DNA of 64,000 bases from the NCBI GenBank assembly GCA_031270395.1, contig JAISXU010000081.1:1-64000 (forward strand). Reading direction: 5' to 3'. Source of the stretch: Oscillospiraceae bacterium (GTDB taxonomy: Bacteria; Bacillota; Clostridia; Oscillospirales; Oscillospiraceae). The notes beneath the pieces are model-generated. The model saw nothing but the letters and a program-made list of their open reading frames with translations. It had not been told where the DNA came from and did no database searches. Positions 44,652 through 53,694 of this stretch are shown here, piece after piece; the stretch's first letter is position 1; the number at the start of each line of letters is the position of its first letter. Made by a program: the position numbers and the translations under genes.

Positions 44652-45569
44652 ATGTCGTTTTCGGGCGGCATAAAGGCGGAGCTGTGCAGGAACGCGCCCG
44701 GATGCGATTTCTGCGTGGCCGCGGAATGCTTTGGGATATTGCTGTATTGCAACACGTTTTCCGGCAACGAAATACGAATAATAACTGAAAATCGCGACCT
44801 TGCCGCCGCCCTGCCGCGGCTGTTTCTCAGCGCCTTTGGCGTGCGGTTCGACGTCGCGCCCGGGGAGGACGCGGCGGCGGGGAAGCGCGTATTCGTCGTC
44901 AATGAGCGGGAAAAGCTGAAGCGCGTCTTTGAGCTGTACGGACTCAGCGGCGAGAGCATGCTCGCCCACCACATCAATCTCGGGGTTCTCGAGGCGGATT
45001 GCTGCCGGCGCAGCTTTGTGCGCGGCGCTTTTCTTGCGGGCGGGTCGGTGACCGATCCCGCCAAGCGTTACCACCTGGAACTCGTCACCGGGCACTACAA
45101 CGTGAGCAGAGAGATGTATACCCTCCTGCTCGATATGGATTTCCAACCGAAGGAGATGTCCCGAAACGGCAGCTATATCGTATATTTCAAGCAGAGCGGG
45201 GCGATAGAGGATTTTCTGACGCTCATCGGCGCGCCTGTCGCGGCGATGGAGCTGATGTCGGCGAAAATCGAAAAATCCATGCGCAACAGCGTGAACAGAC
45301 GCGTGAACTGCGACACCGCGAACGTGACAAAGACCGTCGAAGCGGCACAGCAGCAGATAGAGGCGATCGGCAGACTCACCGCCGCGCGCGTGACGCCGGA
45401 GCTGCCCGAAAAACTGAGACAGGCGGCCGTATTGAGAACGGAGAACCCCGAACTCAGTCTCGCGGAGCTCGGGGGACTGTGTTCGCCCCCCGTCACAAAA
45501 TCGTGCATGAACCACAGGATGAGAAAGCTGCTGGAGATGTCCGCGGCGCTTGACGAAACCGGTAGCTGA
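44652..45569 (+). CDS. whiA: Sporulation/division regulator WhiA
   Basis: 305 residues starting MSFSGGIKAELC with GAGAAGGGG upstream. Divergent LAGLIDADG-type region (RSFVRGAFLAGGSVTDP, YHLELVT) and a C-terminal helix-turn-helix (ELGGLCSPPVTKSCMNHRMRK). A DNA-binding regulator of division and chromosome organisation. The yvcK gene, often placed between rapZ and whiA, is absent here. Confidence 0.95.
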   Translation: MSFSGGIKAELCRNAPGCDFCVAAECFGILLYCNTFSGNEIRIITENRDLAAALPRLFLSAFGVRFDVAPGEDAAAGKRVFVVNEREKLKRVFELYGLSGESMLAHHINLGVLEADCCRRSFVRGAFLAGGSVTDPAKRYHLELVTGHYNVSREMYTLLLDMDFQPKEMSRNGSYIVYFKQSGAIEDFLTLIGAPVAAMELMSAKIEKSMRNSVNRRVNCDTANVTKTVEAAQQQIEAIGRLTAARVTPELPEKLRQAAVLRTENPELSLAELGGLCSPPVTKSCMNHRMRKLLEMSAALDETGS

Positions 45570-45642
45570 GCGGGCGCCCGGCTTAACGTCCGTTTGCCGC
45601 CTCGCTGCGGCGCGCGGGATATACGCGGCGGCGCGTCCGGCT

Positions 45643-46728
45643 TCAAACGACCGTCAATTCCTTTGGCAGACTTGTGATGTTCTCGCTGCCGTCCTCAGTG
45701 ATATACAGGACGTCCTCTATGCGCACTCCGAAGCGGCCCGGGAGGTATATGCCCGGCTCCGCCGAGATGACCGCGCCGTGGGGCAGCGGCTTGTCGTTTG
45801 CCTCCGAGGCGTTCGGCTGCTCGTGTACCTCGAGTCCCAGCCCGTGCCCGAAGCCGTGCCCGAAGTACCCGCCGTAGCCCGCCTCGTCTATTACGGCGCG
45901 CGCCGCGCCGTCCACCTCGCGCCCTGTGACGCCGGCTCGCGCCGTCTCGATACCGCGAAGCTGCGCCCTCAGCACCGTGGCGTACACGCGCAGCATCTCG
46001 TGCGTCGGCTCGCCGACGCATAGCGTCCGGGTGGTGTCGCTGCACCAGCCGTCAACCCTCACGCCGAAATCTATGGTGAGAAATCCATCCTGTATCTTGT
46101 GGTCGGTCGGAACACCGTGCGGCATACTCGAACGCGTTCCGGACACTACAATGGGGTCGAACGATTTGTCGTCCGCGCCGTTTCTCAAAAATCTGTATAT
46201 GAGCTCCGCCGCCAGCTCTTTTTCCGATATGTCCCGGTTGATGAGCGGAAGTATCTGTTCAAACGAGCGCTCCGCCACGCGCTGCGCCCGCTTCATCGCC
46301 TCCAACTCCGCGGCGCTCTTGACCGACCGCAGTCTGCCCAGCAGCGCGGAAACCGCGAACAGCGGCGCCTTCAGCCGCGTCCGCCATACCTCGTACTCCG
46401 AGCACGTGACGCGCTCGTCCTCAAAGCCGACGCGCCGCAGTCCGAGCTCCGATATTATCGCGTTGATTGCGTCCGAATACCCGTTGTGTCCCGATACCTG
46501 CCTGATCTCCGCGCCCTCGATTGCCGCAGCGGCGGACTCGAAGTACCGGGAGTCCGTAAAAAACCACGCGCGATCCCGCGTGACGAGCGCGACCCCCGCG
46601 CTCGACTCAAAGCCCGTGGCGTACAGTCTGTTTGCCGGGCTCGTCACCATGACGCAGTCGCCGTCCCTGTCGCGCAGCACGCGCATGATTTTCGCGAGAT
46701 TGTTGATTTTGAAGCCCAAACCCCTCAT
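45643..46728 (-). CDS. M24 metallopeptidase (Xaa-Pro aminopeptidase family)
   Basis: 361 residues. N-terminal creatinase-like domain (FESSAGVALVTRDRAWFFTD) and a pita-bread M24 domain with metal ligands in TIDFGVRVDGWCSDTTRT, FGHGFGHGLGLEVHE, SAEPGIYLPGRFGVRIED. It removes N-terminal residues before proline in the cytoplasm. The ATG overlaps the yqeG stop (ATGA); since AAGGAG abuts that ATG, translation may begin at the TTG three codons later (46719). Confidence 0.93.
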   Translation of the reverse strand: MRGLGFKINNLAKIMRVLRDRDGDCVMVTSPANRLYATGFESSAGVALVTRDRAWFFTDSRYFESAAAAIEGAEIRQVSGHNGYSDAINAIISELGLRRVGFEDERVTCSEYEVWRTRLKAPLFAVSALLGRLRSVKSAAELEAMKRAQRVAERSFEQILPLINRDISEKELAAELIYRFLRNGADDKSFDPIVVSGTRSSMPHGVPTDHKIQDGFLTIDFGVRVDGWCSDTTRTLCVGEPTHEMLRVYATVLRAQLRGIETARAGVTGREVDGAARAVIDEAGYGGYFGHGFGHGLGLEVHEQPNASEANDKPLPHGAVISAEPGIYLPGRFGVRIEDVLYITEDGSENITSLPKELTVV

Positions 46729-47249
46729 CTCCTTATTCTGCGGTCGCCGCGCGTCTGCGCCGGGCGCGCCATCGCCCGGAACGGCGCCTCAAGACCGTAT
46801 CGCGCCGCGAGAAACGCATTGCTCAAGCGGATTGGACGTACCAATATCGACGTGACGCCGGCGCGATTGGCCGCGAGCGTATCGGTGTAGACCTGATCGC
46901 CGGCGAACGCGGCGCGATCCGGCGCGCTGCCCGACTCGCGCAGCGCCGCGAAAATGCCCGCCGGAGACGGCTTGCGCGCGTTTTTTATGTAGCCGATCCG
47001 CATCATCCCGGCTAACCTCTCCGCGCGCCCCGGCCTGCGGCTGTTTGAGACGATGAACAGCCGCACCCCGCCGGCGCGCACGGAATCCGCCCAGCGGACG
47101 ACGCGCTCCTCGGGAGCGTCCGCGCCGTAGGGCGCCAGCGTATTGTCGAGATCGAGCATCAGGAAAGTGACCCCGATCTCTCTCAGAAACGCGGCGCTTA
47201 TGTCGGAGACCGCGCCGAAGGAGTACGCCGGGACAGGTGAAAATTTCAT
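46725..47249 (-). CDS. YqeG-family HAD phosphatase
   Basis: 174 residues from the ATG at 47249 (RBS AAGG). HAD motifs FLMLDLDNTLAPYG, FIVSNSRRP and a Lys/Asp region KPSPAGIFAAL...FAGDQVYTDTLAANRAG. The YqeG/PGPP-like group dephosphorylates phosphatidylglycerophosphate in some organisms; the substrate here is not proven. It is coupled to the peptidase gene by a 4-base overlap. Confidence 0.88.
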   Translation of the reverse strand: MKFSPVPAYSFGAVSDISAAFLREIGVTFLMLDLDNTLAPYGADAPEERVVRWADSVRAGGVRLFIVSNSRRPGRAERLAGMMRIGYIKNARKPSPAGIFAALRESGSAPDRAAFAGDQVYTDTLAANRAGVTSILVRPIRLSNAFLAARYGLEAPFRAMARPAQTRGDRRIRR

Positions 47250-47335
47250 ATTCCTTGCCTTTCGTGAATACCAATCAAATAATTCCGTTTGGCGACAGTA
47301 TATGAGAAGCAAATTCGGATGGACAGGTTGAGGTT

Positions 47336-48100
47336 ATGAAAATATTTCTCGCGTCGCCCCCGGAGACGGCGGCCGACGCCGCGCGGACGGGGCTGGAGCT
47401 CGCGCATCTGGACTACAAGCTGGAGGACGGCCGCCTCTGGCGCATAGAGGGCGGAGGTGCGCGCGGCGGGCTCATGGTGTGCGAGCTCGCGGGACTCGCG
47501 GCGGAGAGCGACGCCCGGGCGGCGGCGCGGGATATCCTCGCGGAATGCTCCGCGCGCGATTACGGCGGGGTGGTTCTGAGTCTCGAACGGGCGCCTAACC
47601 GGTCCCATATCGAGCTCGCGCGCCTCACGGGCGCCGCGGCGGCGGAGCGCGGTATGCTGTTCTTCTCCGGGGAGCGGCTTGCGCTCGCCGCCGGCTTGCC
47701 GTCCGGCGCCGCGCTCATACCCGCATCGCCGGACGGCGGGAGTCTGGAGGCGCGTCTTCGTGAGGCCGCGGGTCTCTTTGGCGCGGAACGCGTCGCACTG
47801 GAGATAGACGTCGTCATGGAGGACATCACCCCGCCGTCGCCGCCCGGCGCCGGACGTCCGCTGTCCCGAGGCGAATTGTCCGCTCTCGCCGCCCGGTACT
47901 GCAAAAAGCCGCAGTTTTCAGAGTATCTGTGCTGCAATTACTTCACATACCGCGCGGGCGCGTCGCGCCACGTCATTCTGTACGACGACCTCGCCAGCGT
48001 CAGGGCCAAGCTGTCGCTCGGCGCGAGTCTCGACATAGGCGCGGCCTTTTTATTCTATCCGCGCGCCGCGGATTTCGCGTCGAGTCTCCGCGGAGAATGA
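47336..48100 (+). CDS. Uncharacterised protein, possibly a degenerate GH18-like barrel
   Basis: 254 residues, no signal peptide. I do not recognise a family with certainty. The pattern GGVVLSLE in the middle and HVILYDDLASVRAKLSLGAS near the end recall the DG(I/V)xxDxE strand and the final YDDxxSxxxKxxxAxxxG strand of glycoside hydrolase 18/YaaH barrels, but the catalytic DxxDxDxE is not there. It is divergent from yqeG across 86 bases. RBS GAGG precedes the ATG. Confidence 0.7.
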   Translation: MKIFLASPPETAADAARTGLELAHLDYKLEDGRLWRIEGGGARGGLMVCELAGLAAESDARAAARDILAECSARDYGGVVLSLERAPNRSHIELARLTGAAAAERGMLFFSGERLALAAGLPSGAALIPASPDGGSLEARLREAAGLFGAERVALEIDVVMEDITPPSPPGAGRPLSRGELSALAARYCKKPQFSEYLCCNYFTYRAGASRHVILYDDLASVRAKLSLGASLDIGAAFLFYPRAADFASSLRGE

Positions 48101-48137
48101 GATACCGCCGCACGCCGCGAATGGATCGCGGCAGGCG

Positions 48138-48326
48138 CTACGGCCCGGCATCGCGGCGTACCGCCTTTACTCTGCGCTCTATCACGGCGCGCGGACGCAT
48201 GATCTCGTGGCCGCAGCACAGACACTTCATCTTAAAATCGGCGCCGACGCGCGTCACGAGCCATTCAAAGCCGCCGCACGGATGCTTTTTCTTCATCGTA
48301 AGTATGTCGCCCACAGCAATATCCAT
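48138..48326 (-). CDS. DUF951 small zinc-ribbon-like protein
   Basis: 62 residues. IAVGDILTMKKKHPCGG, then MKCLCCGHEIMRPR, the DUF951 pattern with a probable metal-binding Cys set (C, CxxC). Function unknown; it is common in Firmicutes. It lies seven bases after rarA on the same strand. Confidence 0.88.
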   Translation of the reverse strand: MDIAVGDILTMKKKHPCGGFEWLVTRVGADFKMKCLCCGHEIMRPRAVIERRVKAVRRDAGP

Positions 48327-48332
48327 AATTTG

Positions 48333-49598
48333 TCAGATTTTTTTGATTTCCTCCCAGTAGCGCTTCGCCGCCTGTTCGGCCTTGTTATCCCCGTACTCGT
48401 AGTATTTCGCGCCCGCGAGCGCGTCCGGAAGATATTGCTGCGGGGCGTAATGGTTCGGGTAGTCGTGCGGATAGATGTAGTTCTGATCGCGCTCAAAGCC
48501 CGCGCCGTCCGCGTGTACGTTCTGTAACTGACGCGGTATGTCCCCTGTTTTGCCGGCGCGCACGTCCCCAAGCGCCGCGTCTATCGCGAGGTACGCGCTG
48601 TTTGACTTGGGCGCCGTCGCCAGCAGAACGGCGGCGTCCGCGAGCGGTATACGCGCCTCCGGCAGTCCGAGCTGCACGGCGCTGTCCACGCACGCCTTGA
48701 CGATAGCCAGCGCCTGCGGATACGCGAGTCCGACGTCCTCGGCCGCTATCACGAGCAGCCTCCGGCACGGCGATATGATGTCGCCCGCCTCCAAAAGCCG
48801 CGCGAGATAGTGGAGCGCGGCGTCCGGATCGGAGCCACGGATCGACTTTTGGAGCGCGGAGACGATGTCGTAGTGGCCGTCGCCGTCCCTGTCGTACCGC
48901 ATGGCGCTCCGCTGCGAGACGCCGACCGCGTCGTCGAGCGTGAGCGTCGCGCGGCCGCCGGCGTTTGCGCCCGCCGCGTAGTACAGCAGCTCCACGGCGT
49001 TTAGAGCCTTTCGCACGTCGCCGCCGCACGAGCTCGCGATATGCCGCGCGGCTCCGTCCTCGATGTCTATAGTCACGCCGTCCCGGTTTTCGAGGAACGC
49101 GACGGCGCGCCTCACGGCGAGCTCCGCGTCCGCGGCGGCTACGGCCTTGAACTCAAAGACCGTGCAGCGGCTTAAAATCGCGTTGTATACGTAGAAATAC
49201 GGATTTTCCGTGGTGGACGCGATGAGCGTCATACTGCCATTCTCTATGAATTCAAGGAGGGACTGCTGCTGCTTCTTGTTGAAATACTGTATCTCGTCGA
49301 GGTAGAGAAGAACTCCGTTCGGCGTGAGAAACGTGTCGAGCTCCGATATTATGCTCTTGACGTCCGCGATGCCGGACGTCGTGGCGTTGAGCTTGCGCAG
49401 CGTTCTGCCCGACTCGCGCGCTATGATGTTCGCCACTGTGGTCTTGCCCGTGCCGGACGGCCCGTAGAACAGCATGTTGGGTATCGCCCCGCCGGCAATT
49501 ATACGCCGCAGAAGCCCGTTTTTACCAAGTATGTGCTCCTGCCCCACGACGCCGGACAGCGTCTCCGGCCGCAATTCATCCGCAAGCGGGCGGTACAT
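48333..49598 (-). CDS. rarA: Replication-associated recombination protein RarA (MgsA)
   Basis: 421 residues from the ATG at 49598 (RBS GGAGGAG). AAA+ core with Walker A YGPSGTGKTT, Walker B LYLDEIQYFNKKQQ, sensor STTENPYF, then the MgsA C-terminal tetramerisation part (LARLLEAGDIISPCRRLLVI; DYPNHYAPQQYLPD). It acts at stalled forks. It ends in a run glyA-rarA-DUF951. Confidence 0.94.
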   Translation of the reverse strand: MYRPLADELRPETLSGVVGQEHILGKNGLLRRIIAGGAIPNMLFYGPSGTGKTTVANIIARESGRTLRKLNATTSGIADVKSIISELDTFLTPNGVLLYLDEIQYFNKKQQQSLLEFIENGSMTLIASTTENPYFYVYNAILSRCTVFEFKAVAAADAELAVRRAVAFLENRDGVTIDIEDGAARHIASSCGGDVRKALNAVELLYYAAGANAGGRATLTLDDAVGVSQRSAMRYDRDGDGHYDIVSALQKSIRGSDPDAALHYLARLLEAGDIISPCRRLLVIAAEDVGLAYPQALAIVKACVDSAVQLGLPEARIPLADAAVLLATAPKSNSAYLAIDAALGDVRAGKTGDIPRQLQNVHADGAGFERDQNYIYPHDYPNHYAPQQYLPDALAGAKYYEYGDNKAEQAAKRYWEEIKKI

Positions 49599-49627
49599 CG
49601 CGCGCTCCTCCGCCGTCCCGCCGGCGT

Positions 49628-50875
49628 CTACCGGTAAATGGGATGGCCGGCGCACAGCCGATCCACCTCCGAACGGATATAGTCCGCCCTTCCGTCGAGG
49701 TCGGTAGCCGCTAGATAGATAAGCTCCGCTATCTTGTCCATATCCCCCTCCGAAAAACCGCGCGTCGTGACGGACGGCGTACCGAGCCGCAGACCGCTCG
49801 TCAAGGAGGCGTTTTCGGGATCGTTCGGTATCTTATTTTTATTGGCGGTGATATACACGGAGTCCAGCATACGCTCCATATCGCGGCCGGTGAGTCCGAA
49901 GCGCCGCAGATCGAGCAGCATCAGGTGGTTGTCCGTCCCGCCGGATACGAGATCGAAGCCGCGCGCGCGCAGGGACGTCGCCAGCGCGGTCGCGTTGCGG
50001 CGGATGCGGCGCTGATAGTCCGCAAATTCCGGGCGCAGCGCCTCGCCGAACGCGATGGCCTTTGCCGCTATGATGTGCATGAGCGGCCCGCCCTGCGCGC
50101 CGGGGAAGACGGCGCTGTTTATTCTTTTTGCGATATCTTCGTCATTTGTCATGAGGAAGCCGCCGCGCGGGCCGCGCATCGTCTTATGCGTCGTGCTGGA
50201 GACAATGTCGGCGTAGGGCACGGGGCTCGGGTGCTCCCCCGCCGCGACGAGTCCGCAGATGTGGGCGATGTCGGCCATGAGGTAGGCGCCGACCTCTTTG
50301 GCTATCTGTGAGAACGCCGCGAAATCAATAATGCGCGGGTACGCCGACGCCCCGGCTATGATCATGCGCGGCCTGTGCTCCAGCGCGAGACGGCGCAGCT
50401 CGTCGTAGTCGATGAGATTTGTGTCCGGCGTAACGCCGTAGGATACTATCTTATATTGCTTCCCGGAGAAATTGGCGGCGCTGCCGTGAGAGAGGTGTCC
50501 GCCGTGGTCAAGATTCATGCCGAGCACGGTGTCGCCCGGTTTGACGAGCGTTATATACGCCACGTAATTTGCCGATACGCCCGAGTGCGGCTGCACGTTC
50601 ACAAATTTTGCTCCGAACAGCTTTTTGGCGCGCTCTATGGCGATACTCTCGACGACGTCCACGTTTTCACAGCCGCCGTAGTATCTGTGTCCCGGATAAC
50701 CCTCGGCGTACTTGTTGGTCAGTACCGTGCCGGCGGCCGCCAGAACTGCCTCGCTGACAAAATTCTCGGACGCTATCAGCTCGATATTTCTCCTCTGGCG
50801 CGCGTACTCGCTCTCGACCGCCGCCCCGACCTCCGGATCGTACTCTGATATAAAGGACATCAAATCTCTAACCAC
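49628..50875 (-). CDS. glyA: Serine hydroxymethyltransferase
   Basis: 415 residues from a GTG at 50875 with GGGAGGA six bases upstream. [29 protein letters not shown], the PLP lysine region [14 protein letters not shown] and LASGL-type end are diagnostic. It converts serine and THF to glycine and methylene-THF. It has its own promoter at 50926-50954. Confidence 0.97.
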   Translation of the reverse strand: MVRDLMSFISEYDPEVGAAVESEYARQRRNIELIASENFVSEAVLAAAGTVLTNKYAEGYPGHRYYGGCENVDVVESIAIERAKKLFGAKFVNVQPHSGVSANYVAYITLVKPGDTVLGMNLDHGGHLSHGSAANFSGKQYKIVSYGVTPDTNLIDYDELRRLALEHRPRMIIAGASAYPRIIDFAAFSQIAKEVGAYLMADIAHICGLVAAGEHPSPVPYADIVSSTTHKTMRGPRGGFLMTNDEDIAKRINSAVFPGAQGGPLMHIIAAKAIAFGEALRPEFADYQRRIRRNATALATSLRARGFDLVSGGTDNHLMLLDLRRFGLTGRDMERMLDSVYITANKNKIPNDPENASLTSGLRLGTPSVTTRGFSEGDMDKIAELIYLAATDLDGRADYIRSEVDRLCAGHPIYR

Positions 50876-50925
50876 TTACGTTCCTCCCGACAATAATTAA
50901 CTCCGCAGTACAAGCGGCGCGCTCA

Positions 50926-50954
50926 ATTATAACCGCAGTTTTGACATTTTTCAA
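50926..50954 (-). promoter_or_regulatory. Promoter of the glyA operon
   Basis: On the minus strand TTGAAA (50954-50949), 17-base spacer, TATAAT (50931-50926), about 50 bases before the GTG. Confidence 0.8.
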
Positions 50955-50960
50955 GGAACA

Positions 50961-50978
50961 ATTTCGTTTGTCACGGCT
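50961..50978 (-). repeat. Dispersed element, half copy at the end of the glycosyltransferase gene
   Basis: Minus strand AGCCGTGACAAACGAAAT, identical to the right half of the copy at 36001. The TGA stop of the glycosyltransferase gene lies inside it. Confidence 0.6.
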
Positions 50979-52179
50979 TGCGGTTTTTGCCCGCCTCCCT
51001 GTAGCCTTCAAGAACCTCGCCATACCGCCGCCACGCGCGCGCGACGGCGTCGTCCCACGACAGATATAGGTCGTCCATAGCGCGCCGCCCGAGCGCCCCC
51101 GCCCATTCCCTGTCGGAAGCCGTTCTGATTACGGCGTCCATGAGGTCGGACGCGTCGTCGTGTATCAGGAGACCGTTCCGACCGTCCGTCACGCCATGCG
51201 CGGCGGAGCTGTCCCGCAGAAGAACGCTGGCGAGGCCGCAGGCCGCCGCCTCGCGCACGACTATGCCGCTGGTATCATAATCGGAGGGGAACAGGAACAT
51301 GTCGGCGAGCGAGTAATGCGCGCGAAGCTCGCCCCGGTCGCTCACCCGTCCCGTAAAGACACAGGCGTCCGCCAGCCCCAGCAGCTCGGCGTTCTTTACT
51401 ATGGCGTCGTAATCCTGTCCCCCGCCCACAAAAATCATCTTAAATTTCACACCGCGGGCTTTGGCCATGTAGAGGCCGTCTAATATTGTGCGTATGCCCT
51501 TGTACCACATCATGCGGCCGACAAACAGGAATACGGACATGTCCTTTCTTATGCCGTACCGGGCGGCGAGAGCCTCGACGTCGGAGCGTTCGGAGGGGCC
51601 CTTGCTGAAATCCACGCCGTTTTCCATCAGCAGCGGCTGACCCGTATAGCCGAGTCCTCTCAGATTTTCGGCCGCGCCCGGACTCACGACCCACACCTCG
51701 TCGCTCGTTCTTATGTTTGCCATCATGACGTTTATAACAGCCGTTTGCAGAATCTCCGACTTGAACGTATTGGCGATGTCCACGTCGAACTTTGTATGGT
51801 ACGTGAAGACTATCGGCGCGTCCAGAGCGGGGCGCAGAGTCCGCGCCAGCACTGATGTTCGCAGAGTCCGCGCCAGCACTGACGAGGCAAACGGACAGTG
51901 GCTGTGCAGAATGTTGACGCCGAGCTTTTTAAGCTCCTTCGCCACCACAGGCGTGACGGGAAGCCCTGAGCGGTATCCGAAGAATTTTTCCGTTTTGATG
52001 CTGGGGTAGCGTATGACGGGGAACGGATAGTCGTCGTGTACGCCCGGATAGGCCGGCGTCGCTACGGCGCAGAGGCCGTATTTGCTGTTGATGATCGACG
52101 CGTAATTGTACACCGTGGTGGAGACCCCGTCGATGAGCGGCGGGAACGAGTCGTTCAGAAGACAAACACTGATATCCAT
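50971..52179 (-). CDS. Glycosyltransferase family 4 (GT-B)
   Basis: 402 residues from the second ATG (52179), which is better spaced from AGGTG than the ATG at 52185. N-domain MDISVCLLNDSFPPLIDGVS and HSHCPF; C-domain FVGRMMWYKGI, KMIFVGGGQDYD and the EX7E-like DYDTSGIVVREAAACG. It resembles 1,2-diacylglycerol 3-glucosyltransferase-type GT4 enzymes, so it may make glycolipids; acceptor unproven. An internal 27-bp duplication repeats VLARTLRTS. It follows the ttcA-like gene by about 11 bases. Confidence 0.9.
   Translation of the reverse strand: MDISVCLLNDSFPPLIDGVSTTVYNYASIINSKYGLCAVATPAYPGVHDDYPFPVIRYPSIKTEKFFGYRSGLPVTPVVAKELKKLGVNILHSHCPFASSVLARTLRTSVLARTLRPALDAPIVFTYHTKFDVDIANTFKSEILQTAVINVMMANIRTSDEVWVVSPGAAENLRGLGYTGQPLLMENGVDFSKGPSERSDVEALAARYGIRKDMSVFLFVGRMMWYKGIRTILDGLYMAKARGVKFKMIFVGGGQDYDAIVKNAELLGLADACVFTGRVSDRGELRAHYSLADMFLFPSDYDTSGIVVREAAACGLASVLLRDSSAAHGVTDGRNGLLIHDDASDLMDAVIRTASDREWAGALGRRAMDDLYLSWDDAVARAWRRYGEVLEGYREAGKNRKP
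51834..51882 (-). repeat. 27-bp in-frame tandem duplication in the glycosyltransferase gene
   Basis: gcagagtccgcgccagcact begins two near-identical units at 51834 and 51861; the second is 22 bp long before diverging. It duplicates VLARTLR after the conserved HSHCPFAS loop, adding nine residues. Confidence 0.9.
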
Positions 52180-52190
52180 ATTCATTTCAC

Positions 52191-53066
52191 CTAAGACATT
52201 TCGCTCTGCGAGTCGTAACCGTCAAGGAAGCTGTGTTCCACGCCATCGAGCCTGTAGCCCAGAACCGTATTGAGATTTACCATGTTGACGCTGCTGAAAA
52301 TGTGGCGTTCGACGTCGGGATACCGCCGCTTCAGGTCGCGTATCAGGCGCTTTACGTCTGCGCGGGCGCCTCCGCCCTCGCCCTGCGCGGTCTCGCAGTG
52401 CTCCGTAAAGCGGCACGCGCAGCGGATGAATTCGAGCCCGTTATAGCGCGCCCACGAGATTATGTCGTCCTCGCGCACGCAGTACATGGGGCGTATGAGC
52501 TCCATGCCGGGAAAATTTTTGCTGCGCAGCTTAGGCATCATCGTCTGTATTTGCGCGCCGTGCAGCAGACCCATCAGGATCGTCTCAATCACGTCGTTGA
52601 AATGGTGTCCGAGAGCGATCTTGTTGCAACCGCGCTCCCGCGCCGCCTTGTAGAGGTGGCCGCGCCGCATACGCGCGCACAGATAACAGGGCGAACCGCC
52701 GGCGCGCGCCGCGGCGTCAAAGATGCCGGATTCAAAAAACTCGGCGGGTATGCCGAGACGCCTGGCGTTCGTGACGACTTTTTCGCGGTTTTCGGCGTTG
52801 TAGCCGGGGTCCATCACGAGAAAGACGGCCTCAAAGGGTATCTCCGTGCGCCGGAGCAGCGCCTGAAACAGCTTCGCCATGAGCGCGGAGTCCTTGCCGC
52901 CCGACATGCACACAGCTATTCTGTCGCCGGGCGAAATTAGCCCGTACCGCTTTATGCCCGCTATGAACGGGCGCCAGAGCGACTTGCGGTACTTTTTTTC
53001 GATGCTGCGTTCAACGCTCTCGTAAAACGACGGCGGGAGCGCCGCCGCGTCCGCGTCAAGCGACAA
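52191..53066 (-). CDS. TtcA-family tRNA 2-thiolation ATPase
   Basis: 291 residues. PP-loop CMSGGKDSALMAKLF, PCYLCARMRRGHLYKAARE (the CxxC [Fe-S] ligands), ALGHHFNDVIETILM and a third Cys in FIRCACRF. TtcA makes 2-thiocytidine 32 in tRNA; clostridial relatives can differ in target. The TTG start at 53066 has GGAGG five bases upstream. The promoter is at 53112-53140. Confidence 0.88.
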   Translation of the reverse strand: MSLDADAAALPPSFYESVERSIEKKYRKSLWRPFIAGIKRYGLISPGDRIAVCMSGGKDSALMAKLFQALLRRTEIPFEAVFLVMDPGYNAENREKVVTNARRLGIPAEFFESGIFDAAARAGGSPCYLCARMRRGHLYKAARERGCNKIALGHHFNDVIETILMGLLHGAQIQTMMPKLRSKNFPGMELIRPMYCVREDDIISWARYNGLEFIRCACRFTEHCETAQGEGGGARADVKRLIRDLKRRYPDVERHIFSSVNMVNLNTVLGYRLDGVEHSFLDGYDSQSEMS

Positions 53067-53077
53067 GAAAACCTCCC

Positions 53078-53130
53078 CCTCCGACTACGGTATATTGTCC
53101 ACGCAGTAGATAGTATATCGCAGTCGGAGG
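53078..53130 (-). promoter_or_regulatory. Inverted repeat overlapping the ttcA-like promoter
   Basis: CCTCCGACT (53078-53086) and AGTCGGAGG (53122-53130), with further TATA/TATA symmetry inside. One arm covers the promoter spacer, the other the leader near the RBS. It could be an operator, a leader hairpin that hides GGAGG, or a small inverted element. Confidence 0.55.
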
Positions 53131-53140
53131 GAATCGTCAA
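53112..53140 (-). promoter_or_regulatory. Promoter of the ttcA-like and glycosyltransferase genes
   Basis: On the minus strand TTGACG (53140-53135), 17-base spacer, TATACT (53117-53112). Confidence 0.75.
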
Positions 53141-53175
53141 AATTATTTTTCACTCCGATTATTATTCATTCTTCA

Positions 53176-53667
53176 CTATTCATTATTCATTCGCCGCAGC
53201 GCGGCGCCGCCGTCGCCGGTCTGTGTAAAAAACATGTTGCGGTGTTCCACGGATGTCGAGAATACGATAAGCGTCTTGGTTTTGCCAAACCGCTGAAGCT
53301 CTCCTATGAACGCGTCGAGCTCCGGAGGCGTCCTGAAAATCACCTCTATCAGCATGGAATACTCACCCGTGACGCAGTTGCACTCCACGACGCTCGGAAC
53401 GCCCGCGATGTACGGGTAAAACTCCTTCTTTTGTACGGGCTCTATCTCCACGTTGATGAAAGCCTTTGTGTAAAACCCGAGCGCGAGCGGATTTATCTCC
53501 GCGTGGTAACCGGATATGACGCCCGACTTTTCGAGATTTTCGACCCGCGCGGAAACCGCCGTAGAGGACAAAAAGACGCGTCCGGCGATCTCCTTGTACG
53601 ACATTCGCGCGTTCTCCGTGAGAAGCCCCACGATTTTGCGGTCAATTTCATCAAGCTTTATCTCCAA
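53176..53667 (-). CDS. Lrp/AsnC-family transcriptional regulator
   Basis: 163 residues. N-terminal HTH (LDEIDRKIVGLLTENARMSY, FLSSTAVSARVENLEKSGVI) and an ASNC/RAM ligand domain (TKAFINVEIEP, VTGEYSMLIEV). It binds amino acids and controls their metabolism. It lies 27 bases after the glutamate dehydrogenase gene on the same strand, suggesting that it controls that gene. Confidence 0.92.
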   Translation of the reverse strand: MEIKLDEIDRKIVGLLTENARMSYKEIAGRVFLSSTAVSARVENLEKSGVISGYHAEINPLALGFYTKAFINVEIEPVQKKEFYPYIAGVPSVVECNCVTGEYSMLIEVIFRTPPELDAFIGELQRFGKTKTLIVFSTSVEHRNMFFTQTGDGGAALRRMNNE

Positions 53668-53694
53668 AGCGCCAAACCTCCCCTCCCCATAAAG

